Assembly (NCBI GenBank): GCA_018242725.1
Contig: JAFEBI010000006.1
Coordinates: 75,888 to 139,887, forward strand
DNA from: Nitrospira sp.
Lineage (GTDB): Bacteria; Nitrospirota; Nitrospiria; Nitrospirales; Nitrospiraceae
DNA: 64,000 nucleotides
Direction of reading: 5' to 3'
Below, piece by piece: positions 8,960-18,270 of this stretch. Below the pieces are notes generated by a model. It did not search any database. It had not been told where the DNA came from and saw only the letters and a program-made list of their open reading frames with translations. Position 1 is the stretch's first letter. The number at the start of each line of letters is the position of its first letter. The translations under genes were made by a program, and so were the position numbers.

Positions 8960-10114
8960 ATGCTGATGGTTCTCCCAACCCTTCTCACCTTTGTGGTCGC
9001 GTGGTGGTTCACGAAACGGCTCTGTTCGCCGAGATCTTTCCTGTCCGTTGTTGCTCATCCCAATGAACGAACATTGCATACCATACCGACTCCCCAGACT
9101 GGAGGGTTGGCCGTCATTGCAGCCGTACTGGTCGGTCTTATTCTGGCTGCTAGTCTATTGGCCATTACACAACCCGCGAAGCCTGTGTTGCCGAAAGGTA
9201 TGGCCTCAGGGAGTGTCTGGATTGTGGCATCAATGCTTCTCATTTTTGTGGTGTCCTTTATCGATGACTGTATGGGGCTTCCGGCTAGCCTTCGCTTAGG
9301 TGTACAGGCTGCAGCTGCAGGGATCATTATCGGAGGTGTTGGATTGACCATATCAGCGATCCCAATTCCGGGAGGGCCTACAATTCAACTGGGGCTGGCA
9401 GCAATTCCAGTGAGTGCCCTCCTGTTGGTCTGGATGGCCAATCTTTATAATTTTATGGACGGCATGGATGGATTTGCCGGTGGAATGACGTTTTGGGGTT
9501 TCGGATTTCTCGCCTATTTTGGGTGGCAGGCGAATTTCCCAGTCATGCTGATCATTTCCATATTTGTTACGACCGCTGCGCTGGGATTTCTCATGCATAA
9601 CTTTCCCCCCGCGCGTATTTTTATGGGCGATGCGGGAAGTATCACAGTTGGCTTTCTGGCAGGGACATTGATGATACTTGGAGTTCGAGACAGATTATTC
9701 GACATATGGGTTCCGATCATGATCTTCTCTCCATTCATTGTGGATGCGACCGTGACTTTGATCCGACGGGCTCTCCGTCGTGAAAGGATATGGGAAGCAC
9801 ACCGAGAGCATTATTACCAAAGAGTGGTTCTTAGCGGATGGAGCCATCGTCGGACCGTTCTTGCAGAGTATGGAGTCATGATTCTGTGCGGAGGACTAGC
9901 CGTTTCCTATCACCACTCGACGGACAACGTGCGATTGCTCATTCTTGGTGTATGGGTGGGAATGTTCGTTCTATTGGCGATGCTCGTGCATGCGTTCGAA
10001 CGGAAGAAGGCACTCTCTTGCCCTGTTCCTGATTCTACGACGGTGGTGGGTGATAAGAAAAAGGTGCAAGCCATACCAGTCGAAGATTCCTCCAGAGCGA
10101 CCGTCAATACCTAG
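8960..10114 (+). CDS. Undecaprenyl-phosphate HexNAc-1-phosphate transferase, WecA/WbpL-like
   Basis: 384 aa polytopic membrane enzyme, about 11 hydrophobic helices. Family signatures are visible: TPQTGGLAVIAAVL near the N-terminus, FIDDCMGLPASLRLGVQ, NLYNFMDGMDGFAGGM and the GDAGS motif in ARIFMGDAGSITVGFLAG. It transfers an N-acetylhexosamine-phosphate to undecaprenyl phosphate and starts the repeat unit. MraY is excluded by the lack of a peptidoglycan context and by the WbpV-like neighbour. The C-terminal about 35 residues are a hydrophilic tail rich in K, E and D. Confidence 0.88.
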   Translation: MLMVLPTLLTFVVAWWFTKRLCSPRSFLSVVAHPNERTLHTIPTPQTGGLAVIAAVLVGLILAASLLAITQPAKPVLPKGMASGSVWIVASMLLIFVVSFIDDCMGLPASLRLGVQAAAAGIIIGGVGLTISAIPIPGGPTIQLGLAAIPVSALLLVWMANLYNFMDGMDGFAGGMTFWGFGFLAYFGWQANFPVMLIISIFVTTAALGFLMHNFPPARIFMGDAGSITVGFLAGTLMILGVRDRLFDIWVPIMIFSPFIVDATVTLIRRALRRERIWEAHREHYYQRVVLSGWSHRRTVLAEYGVMILCGGLAVSYHHSTDNVRLLILGVWVGMFVLLAMLVHAFERKKALSCPVPDSTTVVGDKKKVQAIPVEDSSRATVNT

Positions 10115-10227
10115 CGCGATCGTGTTCAATTTCATGTCGTCTCAACTGAGGACAACGAGTGAAGGTGGCTCTTGAACTGGTACGCCACTTATCGAGGTTC
10201 GCACGATTTGATAGGTCGTTTCTGACA

Positions 10228-10316
10228 TCGCGACGCTGTCGCGAAGGGGTTGAAAGGATTTGGTCTCTGGGCACGGCAATCAAGGATCTGGTTTTGTCCT
10301 TTCGTAAGTCCTTGAT
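10228..10316 (+). promoter_or_regulatory. Structured leader before the O-antigen ligase gene
   Basis: The 217-base gap 10115-10331 holds two inverted repeats. One is TCGCGAC-gct-GTCGCGA (10228-10244), a 7-bp stem with a 3-base loop. The other is ATCAAGGA (10279-10286) with TCCTTGAT (10309-10316), which ends 15 bases before the ATG at 10332. No U-tract follows either, so they do not look like terminators. They may form RNA structure near the start of the waaL-like message. Confidence 0.3.
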
Positions 10317-10331
10317 CGTCTTTGTGTATAC

Positions 10332-11552
10332 ATGATGAGGGTGCCACTCGAGCGAGTACAATTCGAAGCGAGACGGGCAGCCGGTTGGACGACAACCGCG
10401 CTTGGTTTCACGATCCCGATTTGGGTTGTCGCGGATAGCATTCTTATTGTGCTGCTTGTCGTGTGTTGGCTTGCCAGTGGAGAGTGGAAGGAACGGGCTC
10501 GCCGAATCACCACAAACCCTGTTGCGGTGAGCGTTTTGGTGTTGTTTGGATGGTTGTTGGCAGGATCCTTATGGGGAGGAGGGGCTCTCGAAGACCGAAT
10601 GCTTGCCGTGAAGAAATATGCTGACCTCTTGCTGATTCCCCTGTTGATTTCGATGGCGATGGATATCCAAGAGCGAACGCGTGCGATTCTGGTCTTGGGA
10701 GCTTCGTTGGCAGTGACCTTGGTGTTGTCGCTTGCATTAGGGACAGGAGTTTTTTCGACCGGGTGGGTTATCGGGTGTGATTTCTCTAACCCATGTGTCT
10801 TCAAAAAACACATCACTCATAACGTACTGATGGCGTTTGGCGCACTGTTGTTTGGTGTCTTGGCGTGGCGGTCTCAAGCCCGAGGCGTACGATGGGGATG
10901 GGGGCTTGTCGCAGCTTTAGCTGTCAGTAATGTCTTGATGGTGCACGGTCGAACCGGCTATGTGTTGCTGGCGGGACTTGCCGTGTTGGCGCTCCACACG
11001 GTCTTTGGCTGGCGGGGCGTGGCAGGAGCCGTGACCATTCTTGTGCTCGTGTTCTGTGGAGCTTATCAGATCTCGACCAGTTTCCATAATCGGGTAACTC
11101 TGACAGTGTCAAATGTGACGCAAGGGATCTCTCTTGGTGGTGATGTCGCGACACAGGAGCGTGTAGAGTTTTACCAGTACACGGTCAAAATCATACAAGA
11201 TCATCCTATATTTGGAGCCGGAACGGGAGGGTTTACGCAGGCCTATGGGGCATATGCCAAACAAGCGGGTGTAGAAGTTCCGACGCATCCTCACAATCAA
11301 TATCTGATGATCCTGGCTCAAGTAGGCATTGTCGGACTCTGCCTGCTGCTTTGGCTGTTTGTGCAACAATGGCGATCGATCTCTCCTTCCGAAGACATGG
11401 GCCACAGGTTGCTCACCAAAGGTTTGGTGCTCATCATGGTGGTTGGATGCCTCTTTAATGACTTGCTGGTTGATCATACCGAGAAGCTTCTCTACTGTTG
11501 GTTCTCCGGACTCATGTATTCAAAGACGGATTCAGACGAGACGACGACATGA
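10332..11552 (+). CDS. O-antigen ligase/polymerase family membrane protein (WaaL/Wzy)
   Basis: 406 aa with about 10-11 hydrophobic helices, starting MMRVPLERVQ. The family's periplasmic loop is seen around residues 275-330, with HPIFGAGTGGFTQAYGAYA and then VPTHPHNQYLMILAQVGIVG. The H-x-N motif there is typical of Wzy_C/WaaL proteins. It could ligate O-chain to lipid A-core or polymerise repeat units, which sequence alone cannot separate. It is the first gene of a run of five joined by ATGA overlaps. Confidence 0.85.
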   Translation: MMRVPLERVQFEARRAAGWTTTALGFTIPIWVVADSILIVLLVVCWLASGEWKERARRITTNPVAVSVLVLFGWLLAGSLWGGGALEDRMLAVKKYADLLLIPLLISMAMDIQERTRAILVLGASLAVTLVLSLALGTGVFSTGWVIGCDFSNPCVFKKHITHNVLMAFGALLFGVLAWRSQARGVRWGWGLVAALAVSNVLMVHGRTGYVLLAGLAVLALHTVFGWRGVAGAVTILVLVFCGAYQISTSFHNRVTLTVSNVTQGISLGGDVATQERVEFYQYTVKIIQDHPIFGAGTGGFTQAYGAYAKQAGVEVPTHPHNQYLMILAQVGIVGLCLLLWLFVQQWRSISPSEDMGHRLLTKGLVLIMVVGCLFNDLLVDHTEKLLYCWFSGLMYSKTDSDETTT

Positions 11553-12349
11553 GCCTGTCGGTGTACATCATCGCCTACAACGAAGCCAAAAAGATCGCGA
11601 CGACCATTAATAGTGTCCTCTGGGCAGACGAAATCATCGTGGCTGACTCTGCCAGTACAGATGACACTGTTCGAATCGCGGAGGATTTGGGGGCTCGCAT
11701 CGTTCAGATCCCCTTTCAGGGCTTCGGCCATCTTCGAAATCAAGCCATTCAAGCCTGTATCCATGAATGGATTTTTAGTCTCGATACCGATGAACAGTGC
11801 ACACCAGAGGTTCGAGATGAAATCATGCGGCTTCTTGCTGGGACTCCGGCGCATGATGCCTACCTTGTGCCGAGGCGGAATTACTTCATGGGGCGTTGGA
11901 TCAAACATTCCGGCTGGTATCCTAATTTTCGCCAACCGCAATTATTTCGAAAAGGAGCCATGAAGTATGTGGAGTCGCCTGTTCACGAAGGGTACGAAAT
12001 GCTGACGACCAAGCCGGTCGGTCACCTAGAGCAGGCGATTTGGCAGATTCCGTTCAGAGACTTTGAAGAAGTCGTGAAAAAGGCCAACCGCTATTCGTCA
12101 CTTGGGGCACTTAAGCTTGCCGATCGACGCGTGTCGATGGGAGCGGCTTTGTGGCACGGTATTTGGTCATTCCTCAAGCACTACGTAGCGAAGCGAGGGT
12201 TTCTCGATGGCTGGCCAGGGTTTGTGATCGCGTTTGGAAATTTTGAGGGCACATTCTATCGGTATGCCAAACGATTTGAGCAACAGGAGCTGTGGCAACT
12301 CCCTACGCAACCGCCTCTTCGTCGCCCAAGCGATTCGCGTTCCAAATGA
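11549..12349 (+). CDS. Glycosyltransferase family 2, WaaE/KdtX-like
   Basis: 266 aa from ATG 11549 (ATGA overlap). GT-A signatures are LSVYIIAYNEAKKIATTI, DSASTDDTVRIAE and the catalytic-region SLDTDEQCTPEVRDEI. The FGHLRNQA and NYFMGRWIKHSGWYPNFRQP segments are characteristic of the KdtX/WaaE group of LPS core beta-1,4-glucosyltransferases. The position between an O-antigen ligase and a GT9 heptosyltransferase-type gene agrees with a role in LPS core assembly. Confidence 0.85.
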   Translation: MSLSVYIIAYNEAKKIATTINSVLWADEIIVADSASTDDTVRIAEDLGARIVQIPFQGFGHLRNQAIQACIHEWIFSLDTDEQCTPEVRDEIMRLLAGTPAHDAYLVPRRNYFMGRWIKHSGWYPNFRQPQLFRKGAMKYVESPVHEGYEMLTTKPVGHLEQAIWQIPFRDFEEVVKKANRYSSLGALKLADRRVSMGAALWHGIWSFLKHYVAKRGFLDGWPGFVIAFGNFEGTFYRYAKRFEQQELWQLPTQPPLRRPSDSRSK

Positions 12350-13203
12350 AAACAGCACTGATCGTGACGACCTACAATCGTCCGGATGCGTTGGGAGCGG
12401 TGCTGGAAGGGTATTGCCGTCAAAGCGATCAAGATTTTGAGATCGTGGTTGCCGATGATGGTTCGAAGGAGGACACGGCGGAGATTGTGCGGCAATTTGC
12501 ACGGCATGCACCGTTCCGGCTGACACATGTCTGGCATGAGGACCGTGGGTTTCGAGCCGCTGCCATTCGCAATCGTGCCGTTGCATCGTCCGGAGCAGAC
12601 TATATTGTGTTCACGGATGGGGACTGCGTTCCCTCACGTCATTTCGTGCGTGTCCATAAACAACTTGCCGAACCAGGATATTTTCTCGGAGCCAATCGGG
12701 TGTTGCTCTCGCCCGGATTGACGAATCGTGTTCTGTCTCGACACGTCTCAATTCATACCTGGCGCGTAGTCGATTGGATCCTGTCCTGGTCGAAGCGAGA
12801 CGTCAATCGCGTGCTTCCGCTGATGGAATTGCCGAATGGCCCGTTTCGAAAATGGAGGCCTGATCGCTGGGAAGGGATCAAGACGTGCAACTTTTCTGCA
12901 TGGCGTGCCGACCTCGTTCGTGTGAATGGATTGGACGAATCGTACGAAGGATGGGGGCTCGAGGATTCCGATTTGGTCATTCGACTGCTCCATGCCGGAG
13001 TAAAACACAAGAGCGCGCGGTTCGCCGCGACAGTGTTTCATTTATGGCATCCAGAGCAAGATCGCATGAAGTTGCCCGACAACCGGAAGCGCTTGGATGA
13101 TCTTCTCCGTTCCTCAGCCGTTCGAGCTGCTGTTGGGCTTGAGCAACACCACGGAGCATTTCCTGGTTATCGATCCGCGACGCCGCAACGAACGACGACA
13201 TGA
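12346..13203 (+). CDS. Glycosyltransferase family 2 with galactosyltransferase-type C-domain
   Basis: 285 aa from ATG 12346, ATGA-coupled on both sides. The N-terminus is ALIVTTYNRPDALGAVL with VVADDGSKEDTAEIV, and the DxD-like motif is VFTDGDCVPS. The C-terminal WGLEDSDLVIRLLHAGVKHK is the Glyco_transf_7C acceptor-side signature. A similar architecture occurs in LPS and chondroitin-type transferases. Predicted cytoplasmic. Specificity unknown. Confidence 0.85.
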   Translation: MKTALIVTTYNRPDALGAVLEGYCRQSDQDFEIVVADDGSKEDTAEIVRQFARHAPFRLTHVWHEDRGFRAAAIRNRAVASSGADYIVFTDGDCVPSRHFVRVHKQLAEPGYFLGANRVLLSPGLTNRVLSRHVSIHTWRVVDWILSWSKRDVNRVLPLMELPNGPFRKWRPDRWEGIKTCNFSAWRADLVRVNGLDESYEGWGLEDSDLVIRLLHAGVKHKSARFAATVFHLWHPEQDRMKLPDNRKRLDDLLRSSAVRAAVGLEQHHGAFPGYRSATPQRTTT

Positions 13204-14312
13204 AACGGGATCTCCATAGTGTGTTAGTCGTATGTACGCGTCGAATTGGAGATGTTTTTTTGGCCACGCCGGTTGTTCGTTCGCTCAAGACCGCTCTGCC
13301 GCAGGTGATGATCGACATGCTCGTATTCGAGGGGACGCAGGATATTCTCTCAGGTAATGCAGATATCCGACGAATTTGGACGATCGCCGAGCGTCCGGGG
13401 ATTCATCCTCATCTCGCCTTGCTTTGCTCACTCTGGCGACGCTATGACGTTTCGGTCTCGGTTCTTGCCGGGGATCGCCCAACGTTTCATGCCTGGATTG
13501 CAGGACGGTATTGTGTAGGGACGTTGTTGCCTGACAAGAAATCCTGGTGGAAGCGGAGATTACTCAATCACTGGGTTTCGTTTGACAATCTTTTTACCCA
13601 TACGGTTGCCATGAATCTCAAGTTGCTTGCCCCGTTAAGAATCACACCACTTGGTACTCCCGTAGTGAGCTGGACAGATGAGGATACGCGATCTATTGGC
13701 ACCCTGCTTCCTGACATTAGAAATGCGCAGGCCTATGCTGTGCTGCATGTGTCGCCGAAGTTCGCTTACAAAACCTGGACCGTCGATGGGTGGGTGGCGC
13801 TAGGACAGTGGTTGATCGATCGTGGGTTGATCGTCGTGGTGACCGGAGTCGAATCGGCTGAACAATCCTATTGTGATCAGATCATCCATCGATTACCCAA
13901 GGCCGTCAATTTGGTCGGCCAGGTGACCTTGCCAGCCCTTGGTTACCTATTAAGTCGCGCTGCGTTGTATGTGGGGACAGATACAGCCGTCAGTCATATG
14001 GCCGCTGCCGTCGGCGTGCCGTCCGTCGTGCTATTCGGTCCCTCTAATCCGGTGAAGTGGGGGCCGTGGCCGAAGGATTTTCCTTCAACGGCACAGAGCC
14101 CGTGGTACAAGCAAGGATCACAGCGGCAGGGAAATGTGTGGTTGCTTCAAGGTGAAGGGGAGTGCGTCCCGTGCCTTGCCGAAGGGTGTGATCGTCACGT
14201 GAATAGTCTGAGTGATTGCCTCCAGCGATTGTCCGTGCATCGGGTCATCCAGGTAGCCGACGCGATGCTTCGAGAACGTGAAAACGGCTGCGCAGTGCCA
14301 ACCGGCGTATGA
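13200..14312 (+). CDS. Glycosyltransferase family 9 (heptosyltransferase-like)
   Basis: 370 aa, ATGA-coupled to both neighbours. The N-terminal VLVVCTRRIGDVFLATPVVR is the standard GT9 opening. The donor-binding region carries YVGTDTAVSHMAAAVGVPSV followed by VLFGPSNPVKWGPW, as in WaaC/WaaF/WaaQ. These enzymes add L-glycero-D-manno-heptose to the inner LPS core. The context (O-antigen ligase, WaaE-like GT) supports a core-assembly function. A C-terminal cysteine pair (CVPCLAEGCDR) is also present, a common GT9 feature. Confidence 0.88.
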   Translation: MKRDLHSVLVVCTRRIGDVFLATPVVRSLKTALPQVMIDMLVFEGTQDILSGNADIRRIWTIAERPGIHPHLALLCSLWRRYDVSVSVLAGDRPTFHAWIAGRYCVGTLLPDKKSWWKRRLLNHWVSFDNLFTHTVAMNLKLLAPLRITPLGTPVVSWTDEDTRSIGTLLPDIRNAQAYAVLHVSPKFAYKTWTVDGWVALGQWLIDRGLIVVVTGVESAEQSYCDQIIHRLPKAVNLVGQVTLPALGYLLSRAALYVGTDTAVSHMAAAVGVPSVVLFGPSNPVKWGPWPKDFPSTAQSPWYKQGSQRQGNVWLLQGEGECVPCLAEGCDRHVNSLSDCLQRLSVHRVIQVADAMLRERENGCAVPTGV

Positions 14313-16204
14313 AACAATCGACTGCAAAGCTATTTCATTCCCTCACGGGGCGATTTGGAGATCGGGTGCTTGAGTATCGGTCGATTCTCGTGATGAGCAC
14401 GCAACTGCTTCTGATTTTTGCGGCCAACCTGACGGCATTTGCGCTGCGATTCGACGCGAATCTTCCTCGCGCGTATCGGAAGATCATGTGGGATTTTATG
14501 CCTGCCGTGTTGCTGGTCTACGGTATTGGCTTGTGGTTGTTTGGGATTCAGCGGGGGCTCTGGAGATATGTCGACCTTCGCGATCTCTGGAAAATTTTAC
14601 TTGCCGCGCTGAGCAGCTCCGCGGTGTTTTATGGAGTGATCCATCAACTGGGCGGTGTGACGCAGTATCCTCGATCCGTGATCATCCTGACGGGTCTGTT
14701 GACGGCGCTGTATTTAGCAGGGGGCCGATTGGCTGTGCGGGGGTTTCGGGAGTGGATTCAGATATTCGATCCGAGCGCACGACGTGTGTTGATCGTCGGC
14801 GCAGGACATGCGGGTGAGCTGTTGGTCAGGGACATGTTGTACGATGCAAATTATCACTGCTGCCCGGTGGGGTTCGTCGATGATGATCCGATCAAGCGCA
14901 AGATGACTATTCATGGGATTCCTGTCGTGGGAGTCATTGCAGATATCAAGAAGGCCGCCGAACGGTTGAAGGTCGATGAGATCATCGTGGCTATCCCTTC
15001 TGGCTCCACAACAGTGAAACAAAAAATTCTTGCGGCCTCAGAAGGCTGTTCGGTACCGATCAAGACGTTACCAGATGTGAAACAATTGCTGGGCGATCCT
15101 GTCTCTCTGCAACAAGTTCGGCCTATGAGTGTCGACGATTTGCTCCAACGTGAGCCGATTCGGACGGATTCCCAAGAGTTGTCTCCTCACATCAGTGGGA
15201 AAACGCTTCTTGTGACGGGAGCAGGGGGATCGATCGGATCAGAACTCTGCCGACAGATTGTCCAGCACAAGCCCAAGGCCGTGGTTCTGTTTGAGCGCTA
15301 TGAGAACTCGCTCCATTCGCTTATGCTGGAGTTGCGCACAGTCTTTCCGACGGTGAGGATTGTTCCCATCATCGGAGATGTGACCGTACCAGATCGTGTG
15401 GAGGAAGTGTTTGGTCAGACTTGCCCTGACATTGTGTTTCATGCCGCAGCACACAAACATGTTCCACTGATGGAACTGAATCCGAAAGAAGCGATTCGCA
15501 ACAATATCTTAGGCACTCGCGTGGTCGCTGAGGCCGCTGTCAAGGCAGGCGTCAGCCGATTTGTTCTGATCTCTACGGACAAGGCTGTCAATCCATCAAG
15601 TGTGATGGGTGTGACCAAAAGAATTGCCGAGCACATGATGCAGGCGTTCAATGGCCACGGTCTCACGAAGTTCACGGTGGTGCGGTTTGGGAATGTGTTG
15701 GGCAGCAACGGGAGTGTGGTCCCTCTGTTTACGGAACAGATCAGCAAAGGAGGGCCTGTGACTGTCACCCACCCGGAGATCAAGCGGTTTTTTATGACAA
15801 TTCCGGAAGCGGTGCAGCTGGTACTCCAAGCGAGTGCGATGGGGCGTGGAGGGGAAGTCTTCGTTCTCGATATGGGAGAACAGATCAAGGTGGCTGATTT
15901 GGCCAGAAACATGATCGCATTGGCTGGACTGGTTCCAGGGAAAGACATTGATATTGTCTATACCGGCCTGCGACCTGGAGAGAAGATGTACGAAGAACTC
16001 TTTGAGGAGCAGGAGCAAGCCGAACCCACGGCTCATGCGAAAATAAATCGAGCGAGTGGTACCCCGGTTTCTGTTGGCGAGTTGGATCAATGGCTGGAGA
16101 TGTTGCATGCGAATCTCCCCCATTGTGATGAAGACGAGCTCCTTCAAGATCTCAAGCGCCTGGTGCCGAGCTTTCAACCTAACGTCCCTCAACGTGTGTC
16201 GTGA
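14309..16204 (+). CDS. UDP-GlcNAc 4,6-dehydratase type polysaccharide protein (CapD/WbpM)
   Basis: 631 aa, the full length of membrane WbpM/PglF enzymes. Four N-terminal hydrophobic helices lie in residues about 20-130. A first Rossmann-like domain follows near 155 (VLIVGAGHAGELLVRDML), then the catalytic SDR domain from about 295 (LLVTGAGGSIGSELCRQI). The segment ISTDKAVNPSSVMGVTKR carries the Met/Lys variant of the catalytic motif found in WbpM/PglF, where Tyr is replaced by Met. It makes UDP-4-keto-6-deoxy-HexNAc for QuiNAc or FucNAc synthesis. Last gene of the ATGA chain. Confidence 0.92.
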   Translation: MKQSTAKLFHSLTGRFGDRVLEYRSILVMSTQLLLIFAANLTAFALRFDANLPRAYRKIMWDFMPAVLLVYGIGLWLFGIQRGLWRYVDLRDLWKILLAALSSSAVFYGVIHQLGGVTQYPRSVIILTGLLTALYLAGGRLAVRGFREWIQIFDPSARRVLIVGAGHAGELLVRDMLYDANYHCCPVGFVDDDPIKRKMTIHGIPVVGVIADIKKAAERLKVDEIIVAIPSGSTTVKQKILAASEGCSVPIKTLPDVKQLLGDPVSLQQVRPMSVDDLLQREPIRTDSQELSPHISGKTLLVTGAGGSIGSELCRQIVQHKPKAVVLFERYENSLHSLMLELRTVFPTVRIVPIIGDVTVPDRVEEVFGQTCPDIVFHAAAHKHVPLMELNPKEAIRNNILGTRVVAEAAVKAGVSRFVLISTDKAVNPSSVMGVTKRIAEHMMQAFNGHGLTKFTVVRFGNVLGSNGSVVPLFTEQISKGGPVTVTHPEIKRFFMTIPEAVQLVLQASAMGRGGEVFVLDMGEQIKVADLARNMIALAGLVPGKDIDIVYTGLRPGEKMYEELFEEQEQAEPTAHAKINRASGTPVSVGELDQWLEMLHANLPHCDEDELLQDLKRLVPSFQPNVPQRVS

Positions 16205-16276
16205 TGAGACCCCGTAGGGCCTGTGTGCAGTACGTGTGGTTTCATCCGGTGCGGTCCATAAGGAGATTGTGAAGAG

Positions 16277-17377
16277 ATGAGCATTCTGGTCACCGGTGGA
16301 GCGGGGTTTATTGGGGCCAATTTTGTGCTCGACTGGTTGACACAGCATGATGAGCCTGTGATCAATCTTGACAAGCTCACGTACGCGGGCAATCTGGAGA
16401 GCCTTGTCAGCCTGGGAAACGATGAGCGGCACATCTTCGTGCGAGGCGATATCGGCGATGCTGCGCTCGTCGGGAAACTATTGACGGAGCATGGTCCGCG
16501 AGCGGTCATCAATTTCGCCGCTGAAAGTCACGTTGATCGATCCATTCATGGGCCAGGTGAGTTTATCCAGACGAACATCGTCGGTACCTTTCACTTGCTT
16601 GAATCAGTGCGTGCCTATTGGGGGGCATTGGCAGGCGAAGCCAAAGAACGTTTCCGATTTTTGCATGTTTCCACGGATGAGGTGTACGGCTCATTGACGA
16701 AGAATGCGCCGGCCTTCAGGGAAACGAGTCGCTATGAGCCCAACAGCCCCTATTCGGCCAGTAAAGCGGCCAGTGACCATCTTATACGCGCCTATCACCA
16801 TACCTATGGTCTTCCGGTTCTGACCACTAATTGTTCGAATAATTATGGTCCGTACCAATTTCCTGAAAAATTGATCCCGCTCTGTATCTTGAACGCGTTG
16901 GCTGGGAAACCACTTCCGATCTATGGCGATGGATTGCAAGTGCGAGACTGGTTGTACGTCCAGGATCACTGCCGAGCCATCGGTCTTGTGCTTCAGAGCG
17001 GCCTTGTGGGAGACACCTATAATATCGGTGGTTGGAGCGAAAGGGCCAACTTGGATGTCGTGCAGACCCTCTGCGATATTCTGGATGAACTCAAACCCGT
17101 ACGTGGTGAGCGGCAGGTAGCCAGTGGGGAACAAGCGCTCGGTAGTTACCGTTCTCTGATCACTTTTATTAAAGATCGACCAGGGCACGATCGTCGGTAT
17201 GCAATGGATGCCGGGAAAGTCGAACGTGAGCTAGGTTGGAAGCCTCTCGAAACATTCGAATCCGGTCTGCGTAAAACTGTGACCTGGTATCTCCAAAATC
17301 AACGTTGGGTTACCAGCGTGACCAGCGGTGCCTACCGCGCATGGATCGGTCAACAGTACGGCGCTGGAGCGCGATGA
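16277..17377 (+). CDS. rfbB: dTDP-glucose 4,6-dehydratase
   Basis: 366 aa SDR enzyme of the dTDP-L-rhamnose pathway. NAD-binding motif [18 protein letters not shown]. The catalytic stretches are [13 protein letters not shown] (with the DE pair that separates dehydratases from epimerases) and [20 protein letters not shown] (YxxxK). The C-terminal [14 protein letters not shown] is typical of RmlB. A ribosome site AAGGAGA lies about 11 bases upstream. It overlaps rfbD by four bases (ATGA), giving the operon rfbBDA. Confidence 0.95.
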   Translation: MSILVTGGAGFIGANFVLDWLTQHDEPVINLDKLTYAGNLESLVSLGNDERHIFVRGDIGDAALVGKLLTEHGPRAVINFAAESHVDRSIHGPGEFIQTNIVGTFHLLESVRAYWGALAGEAKERFRFLHVSTDEVYGSLTKNAPAFRETSRYEPNSPYSASKAASDHLIRAYHHTYGLPVLTTNCSNNYGPYQFPEKLIPLCILNALAGKPLPIYGDGLQVRDWLYVQDHCRAIGLVLQSGLVGDTYNIGGWSERANLDVVQTLCDILDELKPVRGERQVASGEQALGSYRSLITFIKDRPGHDRRYAMDAGKVERELGWKPLETFESGLRKTVTWYLQNQRWVTSVTSGAYRAWIGQQYGAGAR

Positions 17378-18270
17378 AGATTTTGTTAACCGGTAAGCAT
17401 GGTCAGGTCGGGTTTGAGCTTCAACGGGCACTGGCTCCTCTGGGGAAGATCCACGCCGTCGACTACGCTGAGTGTGATCTGGCCGACGCCGCGGCGATCT
17501 CTGCCCTGGTGCGATCGATCAGACCAGATTTGATCGTCAATCCCGGGGCATACACGGCGGTGGATAAGGCAGAGTCAGATTCTGGATTGGCTCATGCTGT
17601 CAATGCCGTTGCACCAGGAATCTTAGGGGAAGAAGCGGCGAAGCTGGGCGCGTGGGTGGTACATTATTCGACCGACTATGTATTCGATGGTACGAAGTCG
17701 GGGGGCTATATGGAAGATGATCCGACTAACCCGCAAAGTGTCTATGGGCGGACTAAAAGGGACGGAGAGATCGCACTCCGAGAAAGCGGAGTGCGATCTC
17801 TCATCTTTCGTACAAGCTGGGTAGTCGGAGCTCATGGGAACAATTTTGCGAAAACCATCCTGCGATTGGCTCTTGAACGCGAGCAGTTGACAGTGGTGGC
17901 CGATCAGTATGGCGCGCCAACGTCGGCAGCCTTACTGGCAGATGTGACGGCTCAGTTGATCCGTCAACGGCAGCGTGAGGGAGATGAGAGCTTTCCCTTC
18001 GGCTTGTACCATCTTGCCGCAAGTGGGGAAACGAACTGGCACGAGTACGCACGGGTTGTCGTATCGGAAGCTCTTTCGGCTGGTAGACCGTTGAAACTAG
18101 CACCAGATGCTCTTCGAGCGATTTCCTCGTCAGAGTATCCAACTCCTGCTAAGCGCCCTGCCAATTCACGGCTAGACACCGGCAAGCTGCGCCGGACCTT
18201 TGGGTTGGAACTACCTGATTGGCAGCAGGGTGTCCGGTATGTCCTGCAACAGATTCTGAGGGAACCATGA
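17374..18270 (+). CDS. rfbD: dTDP-4-dehydrorhamnose reductase
   Basis: 298 aa from ATG 17374. NAD(P)-binding motif [20 protein letters not shown], then [13 protein letters not shown] and the YxxxK element [11 protein letters not shown]. It reduces dTDP-4-keto-L-rhamnose to dTDP-L-rhamnose. It is four-base coupled to rfbB and rfbA. The coding sequence contains a perfect 16-bp inverted repeat (17765-17802) just after the catalytic motif, described separately. Its usual partner enzyme RmlC is broken in this cluster. Confidence 0.94.
   Translation: MKILLTGKHGQVGFELQRALAPLGKIHAVDYAECDLADAAAISALVRSIRPDLIVNPGAYTAVDKAESDSGLAHAVNAVAPGILGEEAAKLGAWVVHYSTDYVFDGTKSGGYMEDDPTNPQSVYGRTKRDGEIALRESGVRSLIFRTSWVVGAHGNNFAKTILRLALEREQLTVVADQYGAPTSAALLADVTAQLIRQRQREGDESFPFGLYHLAASGETNWHEYARVVVSEALSAGRPLKLAPDALRAISSSEYPTPAKRPANSRLDTGKLRRTFGLELPDWQQGVRYVLQQILREP
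17765..17802 (+). repeat. Perfect 16-bp inverted repeat inside rfbD
   Basis: GAGAGATCGCACTCCG (17765-17780) and its exact reverse complement (17787-17802) are separated by six bases, AGAAAG. As RNA this gives a very stable hairpin within the rfbD coding region, at residues about 131-143. No T-run follows, so it is not a classical terminator. It encodes ordinary-looking RmlD residues ([12 protein letters not shown]). It may affect mRNA stability or polarity. Confidence 0.85.
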
